Source: Burkholderia sp. WSM2230 (GTDB lineage: Bacteria; Pseudomonadota; Gammaproteobacteria; Burkholderiales; Burkholderiaceae). Taken from it: a stretch of 64,000 nucleotides of DNA. The notes under the pieces were generated by a model. The model was not told where the DNA came from and ran no database searches. It saw only the letters and a program-made list of their open reading frames with translations. The stretch lies in NCBI RefSeq assembly GCF_000472445.1, contig NZ_AXAJ01000017.1, forward strand, positions 1 through 64,000, given 5' to 3'. The translations under genes and the position numbers were made by a program. Below, piece after piece: positions 1-8,572 of the stretch (position 1 is its first letter; every line of letters starts with the position of its first letter).

Positions 1-100
1 CAGAAACAGCACAGCCCTATACCTTATAAGGAGAGGCCTCCTCTCCACTACTTCTTCCCGATTGGTTGTGCCGCCCCACAGGCGACACGACAACAAGTCA
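1..100 (+). other. 23S-5S rRNA intergenic spacer (partial)
   Basis: This stretch directly precedes the 5S gene and resembles Burkholderia 23S-5S spacers. It contains the hairpin-like segment GGAGAGGCCTCCTCTCC at about 31-47. No coding potential is seen. The 23S gene itself lies outside the window, so membership of a complete rrn operon is inferred. Confidence 0.7.
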
Positions 101-217
101 TGCCTGATGACCATAGCGAGTCGGTCCCACCCCTTCCCATCCCGAACAGGACCGTGAAACGACTCCACGCCGATGATAGTGCGGATTACCCGTGTGAAAG
201 TAGGTAATCGTCAGGCT
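101..217 (+). rRNA. rrf: 5S ribosomal RNA
   Basis: The gene begins TGCCTGATGACC and ends with the complementary GTCAGGCT, which pair to form helix I. The conserved internal segment CCCATCCCGAACAG of bacterial 5S rRNA is present near 136-150. The length of about 117 nt fits a proteobacterial 5S RNA. It is the last gene of an rRNA operon transcribed on the plus strand, and a strong stem-loop follows immediately. The exact ends are set by helix I pairing and may be off by one or two bases. Confidence 0.95.
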
Positions 218-229
218 CCCCAGCAGTGC

Positions 230-266
230 CCGCAACCCCACCCCATCAAGGTGGGGTTGCGGCGTT
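230..266 (+). terminator. rRNA operon terminator stem-loop
   Basis: A perfect 13-bp stem (230-242 with 250-262) with a 7-nt loop lies 12 nt after the 5S gene and is followed by CGTTT. The U-tract is short, but the position and stability fit the terminator of the rrn operon. Confidence 0.85.
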
Positions 267-330
267 TACGCGGCAGAAAAAACGCCCGTAACAGGACCTA
301 CACGATCACGATCCGCACCCGCCAGGCCGC

Positions 331-519
331 TCAGTCCCCGCCGATGTGAGCGGGATTCGCATAGCCCGTCAGTTCCTGATAGGCGCGTCCAACGTCAACA
401 CCGGCACCGCTTACTAGCCTCGGCAGATAAGCAAAAACCGTCTCCGCGGACCCATACACCCGACGAGAGCCAACGGATGCAGCCTGACGCCGACGCCCTA
501 TCCAGCATCCAGCTCGTAC
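331..519 (-). other. Possible 3' remnant of a coding sequence (gap 267-522)
   Basis: The gap between the rRNA terminator and the M20 gene holds no intact gene. On the minus strand, in the same frame as the M20 gene and after its stop, an open stretch of about 60 codons runs to a TGA at 331-333. Its last part reads like protein (for example AYQELTGYANPAHIGGD). It has no clear start codon or ribosome site; a GTG lies inside it. It may be the tail of a decayed gene or simple read-through of GC-rich sequence. I do not recognise a family. Confidence 0.2.
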
Positions 520-522
520 GTC

Positions 523-1719
523 CTACTTCTCACCCGCCAGAAAACGCTCCGCAAGTCGGACCCAATACGTCGAGCCGATGGGAAGCAATTCATCGTTGAA
601 ATCATAGCTCGCGTTATGCAGCATGCAGGGGCCGGCACCGTGGCCGGCGTCGCGGTGACCACCGTCGCCGTTGCCAAGGAACGCATAACATCCAGGCTTT
701 GCCAGCAACATAAACGAGAAGTCCTCCGCACCCATCGTAGGTTCCACGGAGTCATTGACGTTCTCAGTCCCCACAATCTCTTTCATGACGGCGGCCGCGA
801 ACCGCGCTTCTTCACTGCTGTTGATCGTCGGCGGATAGTTTCTGTGGAAGTGGACGTCGACTGTGCAATCGTAAGCGCCCGCCGTATTTTCAGCGATCTT
901 GCGCATGCGCGCTTCAATCAGGTCGAGCGTTTCGGTCGTGAACGTGCGTACGGTGCCCGCAATCCACGCATCGTCCGGGACGACGTTGACTGCATCGCCG
1001 GCATGGATTTGGGTGATTGAGAGCACAGCGGTATCGAGCGGCTTCTTGTTTCGCGTGATGATGCCCTGCAAGCCGTTCGCGATCTGCACCGCAGTAAAGA
1101 CAGGGTCATGTCCGTTATGCGGCAACGCTGCGTGCGAGCCGACGCCCTTGATATCAATGCGAAATTCGTTGCTGGAGGCCATGATGGGGCCTTCGGTCAC
1201 GCCGAATTGGCCCGCCGGCATGCCCGGCCAGTTGTGGATGCCGAACACTGCATCCACGGGAAATTTTTCGAAAAGGCCATCCTCGATCATCGCCTGCGCG
1301 CCGGCGCCGCCTTCTTCTGCTGGCTGAAAAATGAATACGATCGTGCCGTCAAAATCGCCGTGTTTCGCCAGATGCCTAGCTGCGCCGAGGAGCATCGCCG
1401 TGTGTCCATCGTGACCGCACGCGTGCATTTTCCCGTCGTTTTTCGATCGATGTTCGAAACTGTTCAGTTCCTGGATCGGTAACGCATCCATGTCGGCGCG
1501 CAGACCGATCGAGCGTGTTCCATTGCCGCGTTTGAGCACGCCCACAACGCCTGTTTTGCCCAATCCGCGGTGAGTTTCAATGCCCCACGACTCGAGCGCA
1601 TTCGCGACCAGCTCAGAAGTCGCGGTTTCCTCGTAACGCAGTTCGGGATGGGCGTGGATCGTTCGTCGAAGATTCTGGATTTCTCCGTGAGCAGCCTGGA
1701 TTTCGGGGATCAGTTTCAT
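523..1719 (-). CDS. M20 family amidohydrolase (hippurate hydrolase-like)
   Basis: The 398-residue protein belongs to the M20D metallopeptidase/amidohydrolase family, which hydrolyses N-acyl amino acids such as hippurate or N-acetyl amino acids in the cytoplasm. The metal-binding segment HACGHDGH (Cys101, His103) and the catalytic region FQPAEEGG (Glu135-Glu136) are intact. A MGAEDFSFML motif near the C terminus supplies a further ligand. Length is normal for the family, and a lid/dimerisation domain lies between these motifs. The ATG start is chosen because LIPEIQAAHGEIQNLRRTIH matches typical family N termini, although no strong Shine-Dalgarno sequence is visible. The gene is monocistronic. 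The exact substrate cannot be deduced. Confidence 0.9.
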   Translation of the reverse strand: MKLIPEIQAAHGEIQNLRRTIHAHPELRYEETATSELVANALESWGIETHRGLGKTGVVGVLKRGNGTRSIGLRADMDALPIQELNSFEHRSKNDGKMHACGHDGHTAMLLGAARHLAKHGDFDGTIVFIFQPAEEGGAGAQAMIEDGLFEKFPVDAVFGIHNWPGMPAGQFGVTEGPIMASSNEFRIDIKGVGSHAALPHNGHDPVFTAVQIANGLQGIITRNKKPLDTAVLSITQIHAGDAVNVVPDDAWIAGTVRTFTTETLDLIEARMRKIAENTAGAYDCTVDVHFHRNYPPTINSSEEARFAAAVMKEIVGTENVNDSVEPTMGAEDFSFMLLAKPGCYAFLGNGDGGHRDAGHGAGPCMLHNASYDFNDELLPIGSTYWVRLAERFLAGEK

Positions 1720-1910
1720 AATGGAGTGCCGATGCGCTTGCGCTTTGACTTGCGTGGAATCGCCTGGAATTGCCCGGGCGACATGCGTCCGGACGCAGTG
1801 CTAACGATTCTACGCCGAAGGCTTTTTGGCGGCAGCATGCAGGCAAGCGTCGGCGGACGTAATAGAATCCGGCGTTGCGCCCTGCTTACCGTCCTCTGAA
1901 TGGTTACCCA

Positions 1911-3989
1911 ATGAACGCTCCAACCGAATTCGCTCGCGCGGTTTGTCCGCATGACTGCCCCGACACCTGCGCAATGAAGGTAACCGTTGAGGGCGGCCGG
2001 GCCCTCAAGGTGGTCGCGGACGCGGACCATCCTCCGACTCAAGGTGCGTTGTGTACCAAAGTCAGCCGCTACGCGGAACGGGTGCATCATCCACAACGCC
2101 TCACGACGCCGATGAAGCGCGTCGGCCGCAAAGGCGAGGGCCGTTTTCAGCCGATCAGTTGGGAGGAAGCGCTGGAACTGGCCGCAACGCGCCTGTCGGA
2201 AGTCGCGCGTCGCGCGCCGGAAGCGATTCTGCCCTACAGCTACGCCGGCACGATGGGCCTCGTCCAGGGCGACAGCATCGCGCAACGGTTCTTCCACAAA
2301 TTAGGCGCATCGCAACTGGACCGCACGATCTGCGCTGCGGCCGGCGCAGCAGGTTTGAAATACACGTATGGCGCGAGCCTCGGCATGCTCACTGAGTTCT
2401 TCGAGGAAAGCGAGGTGATTCTCATCTGGGGCTCCAACCCCATTGCGTCGAATCTCCATTTCTGGACGCGGGCGCAACAGGCCAAACGCGCAGGCGCACG
2501 CCTCATCGCTATTGATCCGTATCGCTCGTTGACCGCGGAGAAGTGCCATCAGCATATTGCGCTGAAGCCGGGGACTGACGGTGCATTAGCCCTCGGCATG
2601 ATGAACGTGCTGATCTCGGAAGATCTGCTGGATCACGCGTACATCGCCGCGCATACATTGGGCTTCGCCGAGCTCAAAAATCGCGCGCTCACTTATCCGC
2701 CGGCGCGAGTTGCTGAAATTTGCGGCATTGACGAGCAGGTTATCGTCGACCTCGCGCGGCTTTACGGAAGTACAAAGAAGGCCGCGATTCGCCTGAACTA
2801 TGGTCTGCAAAGGGTGCGTGGTGGCGGCAACGCGGTGCGCGCGATTGCGTGCCTGCCGTCGCTGACCGGCGCGTGGCGCGAACGCGCCGGCGGCGCCTTG
2901 CTGTCGTCATCGGGCTGGGCGCCGGTGGACTCACATGCGTTGCAGCGCCCCGACCTGATGCCCGGCTGGCCGGCGAAGCCGAGCCGCGTCATCAATATGA
3001 ATGCAATTGGTGACGCGCTCCTGCACCCGGGCGACGCTCAGTTTGGACCAAAGGTCGAGGCAATCGTTGTGTACAACTCGAATCCGGTCGCCGTCGCACC
3101 CGATTCCGAGCGCGTCGCGGCAGGCTTCGCACGCGAAGACCTTTTCACGATCGTTCTTGAGCATTTCCAGACGGACACCGCGGACTACGCCGACCTGCTC
3201 CTGCCTGCCACGACGCAACTCGAGCATCTCGACGTGCACAAGTCGTACGGCCACACGCACGTCATGGTGAACTTGCCCGCGATTCCGCCGGTCGGCGACG
3301 CGCGCCCGAATACTGAAATCTTTCGCGGCCTCGCGCGCCACATGGCGTTAGATGAGCCGGCACTCTTCGAAAGCGATGAAACGGTGGCGCGCAGTGCGTT
3401 CCGTTGGCAAGACAAGACGCTTGAAGGCGTGGACTGGGAGTCGCTCAAACAGGCCGGTTGGGCAAAACTCAATCTGCCCGACGCGCCGTTTGCCGAGGGC
3501 GGCTTCCACACGCCGTCGGGAAAATGCGAGTTTTACAGCGAGCGGCTCGCGCAGCAGGGCCTGGACCCGCTGCCGGATTACCTGCCTCCCTATGAATCCG
3601 CGGAATTTGCGCCGGAACTGGCCGCGCGATACCCGCTTGCAATGATTTCGCCGCCTGCGCGCAACTTCCTGAATAGCACGTTCGTCAACGTTGAGAGCCT
3701 GCGGTCGACGGAAGGTGAGCCACATCTCGACATTCATCCAGCCGACGCCGACGCGCGCGGCATCGCCGACGGCGCCAACGTGCGCATTTTCAACGACCGC
3801 GGCTCCATGCAGGCGCGCGCCCGCGTCACCGACCGCGCGCGCCAGGGTGTCGTGGTCTGCCTGTCGATCTGGTGGAAAAAGCTCGCGCCCGACGGCCGCA
3901 ACGCCAATCAGGTCACGAGTCAGGCGCTCACCGACCTCGGCGGATCCGCAACCTTCTACGACTGCCTCGTCGAGGTGGAGCGCGTCTGA
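1911..3989 (+). CDS. Molybdopterin-dependent oxidoreductase, [4Fe-4S]-containing
   Basis: This 692-residue protein of the DMSO reductase (MopB) superfamily uses a bis-molybdopterin cofactor. The N-terminal domain carries four cysteines for a [4Fe-4S] cluster (Cys12, Cys16, Cys20, Cys48). Cys141 in TICAAAG sits where the Mo ligand is expected (the selenocysteine of formate dehydrogenase H). The residue after Cys141 is Ala, not the His typical of formate dehydrogenases, so formate oxidation is not supported. A C-terminal molybdopterin dinucleotide-binding domain starts near residue 590. No Tat signal is seen, so it is probably cytoplasmic. There is no adjacent electron-transfer subunit or molybdenum cofactor gene. 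An in-frame ATG 36 nt upstream exists, but the start at 1911 gives the family-typical short lead before the first Cys. Substrate unknown. Confidence 0.85.
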   Translation: MNAPTEFARAVCPHDCPDTCAMKVTVEGGRALKVVADADHPPTQGALCTKVSRYAERVHHPQRLTTPMKRVGRKGEGRFQPISWEEALELAATRLSEVARRAPEAILPYSYAGTMGLVQGDSIAQRFFHKLGASQLDRTICAAAGAAGLKYTYGASLGMLTEFFEESEVILIWGSNPIASNLHFWTRAQQAKRAGARLIAIDPYRSLTAEKCHQHIALKPGTDGALALGMMNVLISEDLLDHAYIAAHTLGFAELKNRALTYPPARVAEICGIDEQVIVDLARLYGSTKKAAIRLNYGLQRVRGGGNAVRAIACLPSLTGAWRERAGGALLSSSGWAPVDSHALQRPDLMPGWPAKPSRVINMNAIGDALLHPGDAQFGPKVEAIVVYNSNPVAVAPDSERVAAGFAREDLFTIVLEHFQTDTADYADLLLPATTQLEHLDVHKSYGHTHVMVNLPAIPPVGDARPNTEIFRGLARHMALDEPALFESDETVARSAFRWQDKTLEGVDWESLKQAGWAKLNLPDAPFAEGGFHTPSGKCEFYSERLAQQGLDPLPDYLPPYESAEFAPELAARYPLAMISPPARNFLNSTFVNVESLRSTEGEPHLDIHPADADARGIADGANVRIFNDRGSMQARARVTDRARQGVVVCLSIWWKKLAPDGRNANQVTSQALTDLGGSATFYDCLVEVERV

Positions 3990-4145
3990 CGCGCTCGCTT
4001 TACATCGCCCAAGCCTCGCCGGCAAGCCGTTTGAAGGTTCGAGGCAGCAGTCTAACCCAGCCGTTTTTCGCGAATACCGCAGAGGTGCCCATGCTACGAT
4101 GCGTTTTTAGCACGACCATTCGAAAATGAGGAAGGAGACGCTGCA

Positions 4146-5819
4146 TTGGACAAAATCTGGCTGAAATCTTACCCGCCCGGCGTTCCCGCAGAGATCGACC
4201 CAACCCGCTATTCATCCCTGGCCGAACTGCTCGAGGAGGCGTTCCGGGAGCATCGCGACAAGCCGGCCTTCGTGTGCATGGGAAAGGCGATCAGCTACGG
4301 CGAAATGGACGCGCTTTCGCGCAAGCTGGCCGCGTGGTTTCAGTCGAAGGGTCTGGCGCGCGGCGCTCGCATCGCGATCATGATGCCCAACGTGCTGCAA
4401 TATCCGGTCGCCATTGCCGCGATTCTGCGCGCGGGTTATGTAGTCGTGAACGTCAACCCGCTGTATACGCCGCGTGAGCTCGAGCATCAGTTGAAAGACA
4501 GCGGCGCGGAAGCAATCATCCTGCTCGAAAATTTCGCCGTCACGCTGCAGGCAATCGTGCGCAATACCGCGCTCAAGCATGTGGTGGTCGCCACGCTGGG
4601 CGACCTGATGGGGGTGAAGGGTACCGTCGTCAACTTCGTCGTGCGCCGGGTGAAGAAAATGGTGCCGGCGTGGAGCTTGCCCGGCCACGTCAAATTCAAT
4701 ACCGCGATCGCACAAGGCGAACACCAGAGTTTCAAACCAGTCCAGCAGGGCCCTGACGACGTCGCGTTCCTGCAGTACACCGGCGGCACGACCGGCGTCG
4801 CCAAGGGTGCAACGCTGCTGCACCGTAATCTGATTGCGAACGTGCTGCAGTCCGAAATCTGGCTCAATCCGGCCCGCGCGAACCGCACCGACATCGGGCA
4901 GTTCATTACCGTTGTCGCGCTGCCGCTGTATCACGTCTTCGCGCTGACCGTGTGCGGACTGCTGACGATTCGCACCGGAGGGCTGGGTGTGCTGATCCCG
5001 AATCCGCGCGACATTCCTGGCATGATCAAGGCGCTGCAAGGGTATGCGATCACGACGATCCCGGCGGTCAACACGCTTTATAACGCGCTGTTGAACAGCC
5101 CCGACTTCCACAAGCTCGACTTTTCGAAACTGATCGCGGCGAACGGTGGCGGCATGGCCGTTCAGGAGGCTGTCGCGAAGCGCTGGTTCGAGCATACGAA
5201 GACGCCGATCATCGAAGGCTATGGGTTGTCTGAAACCTCGCCGTGTGTGACCTGCAATCCTGTGACGGTGACGGAATATAGCGGCACGATCGGCCTGCCG
5301 CTGCCGTCGACGGAAATCTCGATCCGCGACGACGAGGGCAACGAAGTGCCGCTCGGCCAGGCCGGCGAGATCTGCATCCGCGGCCCGCAAGTGATGGCGG
5401 GCTACTGGAACCGGCCGGAAGAGACGGCCAAAGTCATGACGCCGGACGGCTTTTTCAAGTCGGGCGACGTCGGCTTGATGAACGAACAAGGGTTCGTGAA
5501 GATCGTCGACCGCAAGAAGGACATGATTCTGGTTTCCGGCTTCAACGTGTATCCGAATGAGATCGAAGACGTCGTCGCCAGGCTGCCCGGCGTGTTCGAA
5601 GTGGCGGCAGTGGGTGTGCCCGATCAGCATTCGGGCGAGGCGGTGAAGTTGTTCGTCGTGAAGAAGGATCAGGCGCTGACTGACGCCGACATTCTGGCCT
5701 ACTGCAAACAGCAGCTCACGGGCTACAAGCGGCCGAAGATCGTCGAGTTCCGCACCGAGCTGCCGAAGAGCAATGTCGGCAAGATTTTGCGTCGCGAGTT
5801 GCGCGACGGTCGGGCATGA
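4146..5819 (+). CDS. fadD: Long-chain fatty acid--CoA ligase
   Basis: The 557-residue acyl-CoA synthetase activates long-chain fatty acids to acyl-CoA via acyl-AMP, the entry step of beta-oxidation at the inner face of the cytoplasmic membrane. The start is a TTG preceded by the strong ribosome site GAGGAAGGAGA, and the N terminus (MDKIWLKSYPPGVPAEIDP) resembles E. coli FadD. The AMP-binding P-loop YTGGTTGVAKG lies near residue 210, GYGLSETSP near 357 and SGDVG near 438. The conserved C-terminal lysine is in NVGKILRREL near 546. The gene is monocistronic and followed by a clear intrinsic terminator. FadD identity is well supported by length and motifs, although chain-length preference is inferred. 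Confidence 0.93.
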   Translation: MDKIWLKSYPPGVPAEIDPTRYSSLAELLEEAFREHRDKPAFVCMGKAISYGEMDALSRKLAAWFQSKGLARGARIAIMMPNVLQYPVAIAAILRAGYVVVNVNPLYTPRELEHQLKDSGAEAIILLENFAVTLQAIVRNTALKHVVVATLGDLMGVKGTVVNFVVRRVKKMVPAWSLPGHVKFNTAIAQGEHQSFKPVQQGPDDVAFLQYTGGTTGVAKGATLLHRNLIANVLQSEIWLNPARANRTDIGQFITVVALPLYHVFALTVCGLLTIRTGGLGVLIPNPRDIPGMIKALQGYAITTIPAVNTLYNALLNSPDFHKLDFSKLIAANGGGMAVQEAVAKRWFEHTKTPIIEGYGLSETSPCVTCNPVTVTEYSGTIGLPLPSTEISIRDDEGNEVPLGQAGEICIRGPQVMAGYWNRPEETAKVMTPDGFFKSGDVGLMNEQGFVKIVDRKKDMILVSGFNVYPNEIEDVVARLPGVFEVAAVGVPDQHSGEAVKLFVVKKDQALTDADILAYCKQQLTGYKRPKIVEFRTELPKSNVGKILRRELRDGRA

Positions 5820-5885
5820 GGCTGGCGCGCTTGAACTTCGCCAAGGGTTGACGCGCGGTAACGCGTATCCCTCACCAGAATCAAA

Positions 5886-5926
5886 AAGGCCCGGCCGACG
5901 ACAAGTCAGCCGGGCCTTCTTTTATT
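5886..5926 (+). terminator. Intrinsic terminator of fadD
   Basis: A 10-bp stem (5886-5895 with 5909-5918) is followed by CTTTTATTT, 66 nt after the fadD stop. Confidence 0.9.
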
Positions 5927-5976
5927 TGCACTGCTGCGAGCAACAGAGCCCGCGCCACCGCGGGCCGCCACAAACA

Positions 5977-6003
5977 TAAAAAAAGGCGCCCGAAGGCGCC
6001 TTT
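5977..6003 (-). terminator. Intrinsic terminator of the porin gene
   Basis: Read on the minus strand, a perfect 9-bp stem with a 4-nt loop (5982-5990 with 5995-6003) is followed by a run of seven T. It sits about 26 nt after the porin stop, so fadD and the porin converge on two separate terminators. Confidence 0.92.
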
Positions 6004-6029
6004 GAGGCAAACTGCTTTATTACGACTTA

Positions 6030-7199
6030 TTAGAACTTGTGGCGGATGCCGACGCGAGCTGCCAGCTGGTTCTGGTTCGACGAGCCCGACAGGCCGTTGA
6101 TGCCAGCCGTTGCTGCAACCACGGTGCCGGTTGCGCTCAGCGTTTCGCCCGTAGCGTGCTGATACACACCGATCACGTAGACGTCGGTACGCTTGGACAG
6201 GAAGTAGTCCACGCCAACAGCGCCTTGGTGGTACTGAGCACGCGAGTTGCCGTTGATTTCCGAGCCGCGCGTGTAGTCATACGCTGCGCCGACCAGCAGT
6301 GCCGGGGTCAACTGGTACTTGAAGTTGACTTCTGCGTTGTTGAACGTAGCCGTTTGGCCCTTGAACGGCGATGCGTACGAAGCGCCCAGGTTTGCAAAGC
6401 GGATGTTCGAGTACGTCAGGCCGAGCGTTGCTGCGCCGAACGTGTATGCGCCGCCTGCACCGATAACCTGGTACGTGTTAGCCGATGCGAAGCCTGCGTA
6501 GACCGGCGAGGTCACTGCGCCAGCCGGCGTAGCTGCCGTGCCGCCGTTGTTAAACAGGCCGCCCGAAGCTGCCGGCGTGCGTGCGTTCAAGTAGCCGACG
6601 CCCAACACCAGCGGACCGTTGTTGTAGCCGGCGCCCAACGACCAGATCTGGTTCGACGAGAAGTTGCCTGCAACGCCGCCGAAGCTGTACGTGCCGCCGA
6701 ACTTCAGGCCGCCGTAATCCGCGCTCGTGTACTTGACCGTGTTGTTCGTACGGTATGCGTTGTTGAAGTTGTCGATGTCGCCCGGGTGAGCAGCAATGTA
6801 GCCGCCCCACTGGTCGCCTGCTTCCAGCGGACCAACGTAGTCGACGACGGAGTCGTACTGACGACCCAGCGTGACCGTGCCGAACTGGCTCGACAGGCCG
6901 ACGTAAGCTTGACGACCGAACATCAGGCCGCCTTGACCCAGCTTGCCATTGTTCACGTCAAAACCGTTTTCCAACACGAACAGCGCCTTCAGACCGCCGC
7001 CCAGATCTTCCGTGCCACGCAGGCCGAAACGCGAGCCTTGCATAACGCCGCTGGACAGGTTGTACAGGTGCTTGCCACCAGAGTTGGTGTTGATGTTGAA
7101 GCCTTCGTCAATGATACCGTACAGGGTCACGCTGCTCTGCGCATGTGCGACGCCTGCGAATGCGCCCAGTGCTGCGAGAGCGAGAAGCGACTTTTTCAT
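6030..7199 (-). CDS. General porin (Gram-negative porin family)
   Basis: A 389-residue outer-membrane porin of the Burkholderiales 16-strand trimeric type, allowing diffusion of small hydrophilic solutes. Residues 1-20 (MKKSLLALAALGAFAGVAHA) form a Sec signal peptide with an AHA cleavage site, followed by QSSVTLYGIIDEG, the usual first beta strand. The protein ends in Phe (GIRHKF), the BAM-recognition residue of outer-membrane barrels. I start at 7199 rather than an in-frame ATG at 7235 because GGAG precedes this ATG and the signal peptide begins here. Gly/Tyr-rich alternating strands fill the body. The gene is monocistronic with its own terminator and a candidate promoter/palindrome upstream. 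Ion selectivity cannot be judged. Confidence 0.93.
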   Translation of the reverse strand: MKKSLLALAALGAFAGVAHAQSSVTLYGIIDEGFNINTNSGGKHLYNLSSGVMQGSRFGLRGTEDLGGGLKALFVLENGFDVNNGKLGQGGLMFGRQAYVGLSSQFGTVTLGRQYDSVVDYVGPLEAGDQWGGYIAAHPGDIDNFNNAYRTNNTVKYTSADYGGLKFGGTYSFGGVAGNFSSNQIWSLGAGYNNGPLVLGVGYLNARTPAASGGLFNNGGTAATPAGAVTSPVYAGFASANTYQVIGAGGAYTFGAATLGLTYSNIRFANLGASYASPFKGQTATFNNAEVNFKYQLTPALLVGAAYDYTRGSEINGNSRAQYHQGAVGVDYFLSKRTDVYVIGVYQHATGETLSATGTVVAATAGINGLSGSSNQNQLAARVGIRHKF

Positions 7200-7245
7200 C
7201 GAATGATCTCCAAGGATTACGAATCTTTTGTACAAGGCGAATATT

Positions 7246-7289
7246 TATGTAGCGTTGAGGCCTTGCTTATCCAACTTCGCGAGAAGTTG
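7246..7289 (-). promoter_or_regulatory. Candidate porin promoter with overlapping palindrome
   Basis: On the minus strand TTGGAT (7269-7274) and TACATA (7246-7251) are separated by 17 bp. A perfect 7-bp inverted repeat with a 4-nt centre (7272-7289) overlaps the -35 element, as an operator would. The -10 is a weak match, so the promoter assignment is tentative. Confidence 0.4.
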
Positions 7290-7501
7290 CACGTAATGTA
7301 ACAAAACGGCTACATGGCACAAAGAAAAAGCAGGTCGCCCGGAACGCTCCTGTTTCGTTTACGCAACATGATCTAAAATCGTAATCCTGATATCTCCGGC
7401 GCCTGATTCAAGGCTGCACGGAGGCTGCGTTTTTCCCCGCCAAGCCTTGTCGCACGGGCCGCGACGCGCGGGGAGCCGGTTGTTGAATCAGGGAGTGCCG
7501 A

Positions 7502-8140
7502 ATGTTTCTGGACGAGTTGATTACTGAATTTGATCGGGGTTTACGCTCAATGACCGGCGTTTCGCGCATGAGCCGTCCTTTGCCGGTTCCGCAAGAATCG
7601 GCGGCTCCTGCGGAAGTGCCGGAGCTGTCGCCGGCCGAGCGCGCGCACTCCGCGGGTCTGATGCGCGTGAATCACGTCGGCGAAGTGTGTGCACAGGCGC
7701 TCTACCAGGCGCAGAAGCTGGCAACGAAGTCGCCGTCGCTGCGAAGCGCGTTCCATCGGGCCGCGATAGAAGAAGAAGATCACCTCGCGTGGACGGCCAA
7801 GCGTCTGGAAGCGCTTGATTCGCGTCCGAGTCTGCTCAATCCGCTTTGGTATGCCGGCGCGCTCGCCATCGGCCTCGCGGCCGGGCGCCTGGGTGATCGC
7901 GTGAGCCTCGGCTTCATGGCCGAAACCGAGCGGCAGGTCGAACAGCACCTCGACAGCCACATGAACCACTTGCCGGCCGCTGATCGCGAGTCGCGCGCCA
8001 TTGTCGAGCAGATGCGTATCGACGAAGCCGCGCACGGCAAAGCGGCCATGGACGCAGGCGGCATGGAGTTGCCGTTCCCAGCACGTGCGTTGATGCGCGC
8101 GATGTCGAAGGTCATGACCCGGACCGCGTACTACATATAA
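7502..8140 (+). CDS. coq7: Ubiquinone biosynthesis hydroxylase Coq7
   Basis: The 212-residue protein is a membrane-associated di-iron monooxygenase that hydroxylates the demethoxy-ubiquinone intermediate late in ubiquinone synthesis. It does the job of the flavoprotein UbiF of E. coli. The carboxylate/histidine iron ligands are recognisable: Glu61 in NHVGEVCAQ, Glu90-Glu91 and His94 in IEEEDHLAW, Glu in ETERQVEQH and the C-terminal IDEAAHGKAA. A hydrophobic stretch NPLWYAGALAIGLAAG around residue 115 probably contacts the membrane. The N-terminal 45 residues are a Burkholderia-type extension. The gene stands alone between the porin promoter and the dcw promoter region. Confidence 0.93.
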   Translation: MFLDELITEFDRGLRSMTGVSRMSRPLPVPQESAAPAEVPELSPAERAHSAGLMRVNHVGEVCAQALYQAQKLATKSPSLRSAFHRAAIEEEDHLAWTAKRLEALDSRPSLLNPLWYAGALAIGLAAGRLGDRVSLGFMAETERQVEQHLDSHMNHLPAADRESRAIVEQMRIDEAAHGKAAMDAGGMELPFPARALMRAMSKVMTRTAYYI

Positions 8141-8433
8141 GAAGGTCTAAAAAGACAGCAGAAGCGCCGGGCTCCCGGCCTCGCTTCGCCAGGTGGGACG
8201 ACGCGCGACGCGCCGTTCGCCTACCGCCGCCGAAACTCCGCCGCCCATCCTCCAGCCGCCCTTGCTGATCGCTTACGATCCGCGCGTTTCGCTCGCACTT
8301 TTCACGTATCACCTTCACAAGCTTCGTTAGCTCTTTAATTTATAACGGTTTTCCGTTTTACGTCTGACATGAAGCAGTCGCGCTAAGTCCTTGTTCTTAC
8401 AAACAAAATTCGCTCAAAAACCAGTTCTCTCCC
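8141..8433 (+). other. Non-coding region between coq7 and the dcw promoter
   Basis: No gene is supported here. A short stem (8161-8166 with 8182-8187, plus an inner GC stem) just after coq7 may end its transcript but lacks a T-run. The sequence from about 8320 becomes AT-richer, including TTTAATTTATAAC at 8335-8346, which may carry a further promoter. Confidence 0.4.
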
Positions 8434-8462
8434 TTGACCCGTGTTTAGCGTTCCTCTAAAGT
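8434..8462 (+). promoter_or_regulatory. Candidate mraZ (dcw) promoter
   Basis: TTGACC (8434-8439) and TAAAGT (8457-8462) are spaced by 17 bp, a reasonable sigma70 match 110 bp upstream of mraZ. The -10 runs into the first MraZ-type repeat. Confidence 0.6.
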
Positions 8463-8500
8463 GGGAGACAGTGTGAGAAAGTGTATTTTTGTGTGATCTC
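8461..8500 (+). promoter_or_regulatory. MraZ-binding repeat array
   Basis: Four direct repeats with an exact 10-bp period start at 8461 (GTGGG), 8471 (GTGTG), 8481 (GTGTA) and 8491 (GTGTG). MraZ of E. coli and other bacteria binds TGGGN-type repeats with 5-nt spacers ahead of its own operon. The match is strong for repeats 1, 2 and 4 and weak for repeat 3. Confidence 0.7.
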
Positions 8501-8572
8501 ACCGGCGGTTTCGGGTAGATTTTTACGAATCGGGCAGCCGGCGCAAAGGCGCGGGCCAAGAGGGAGAGCGAA

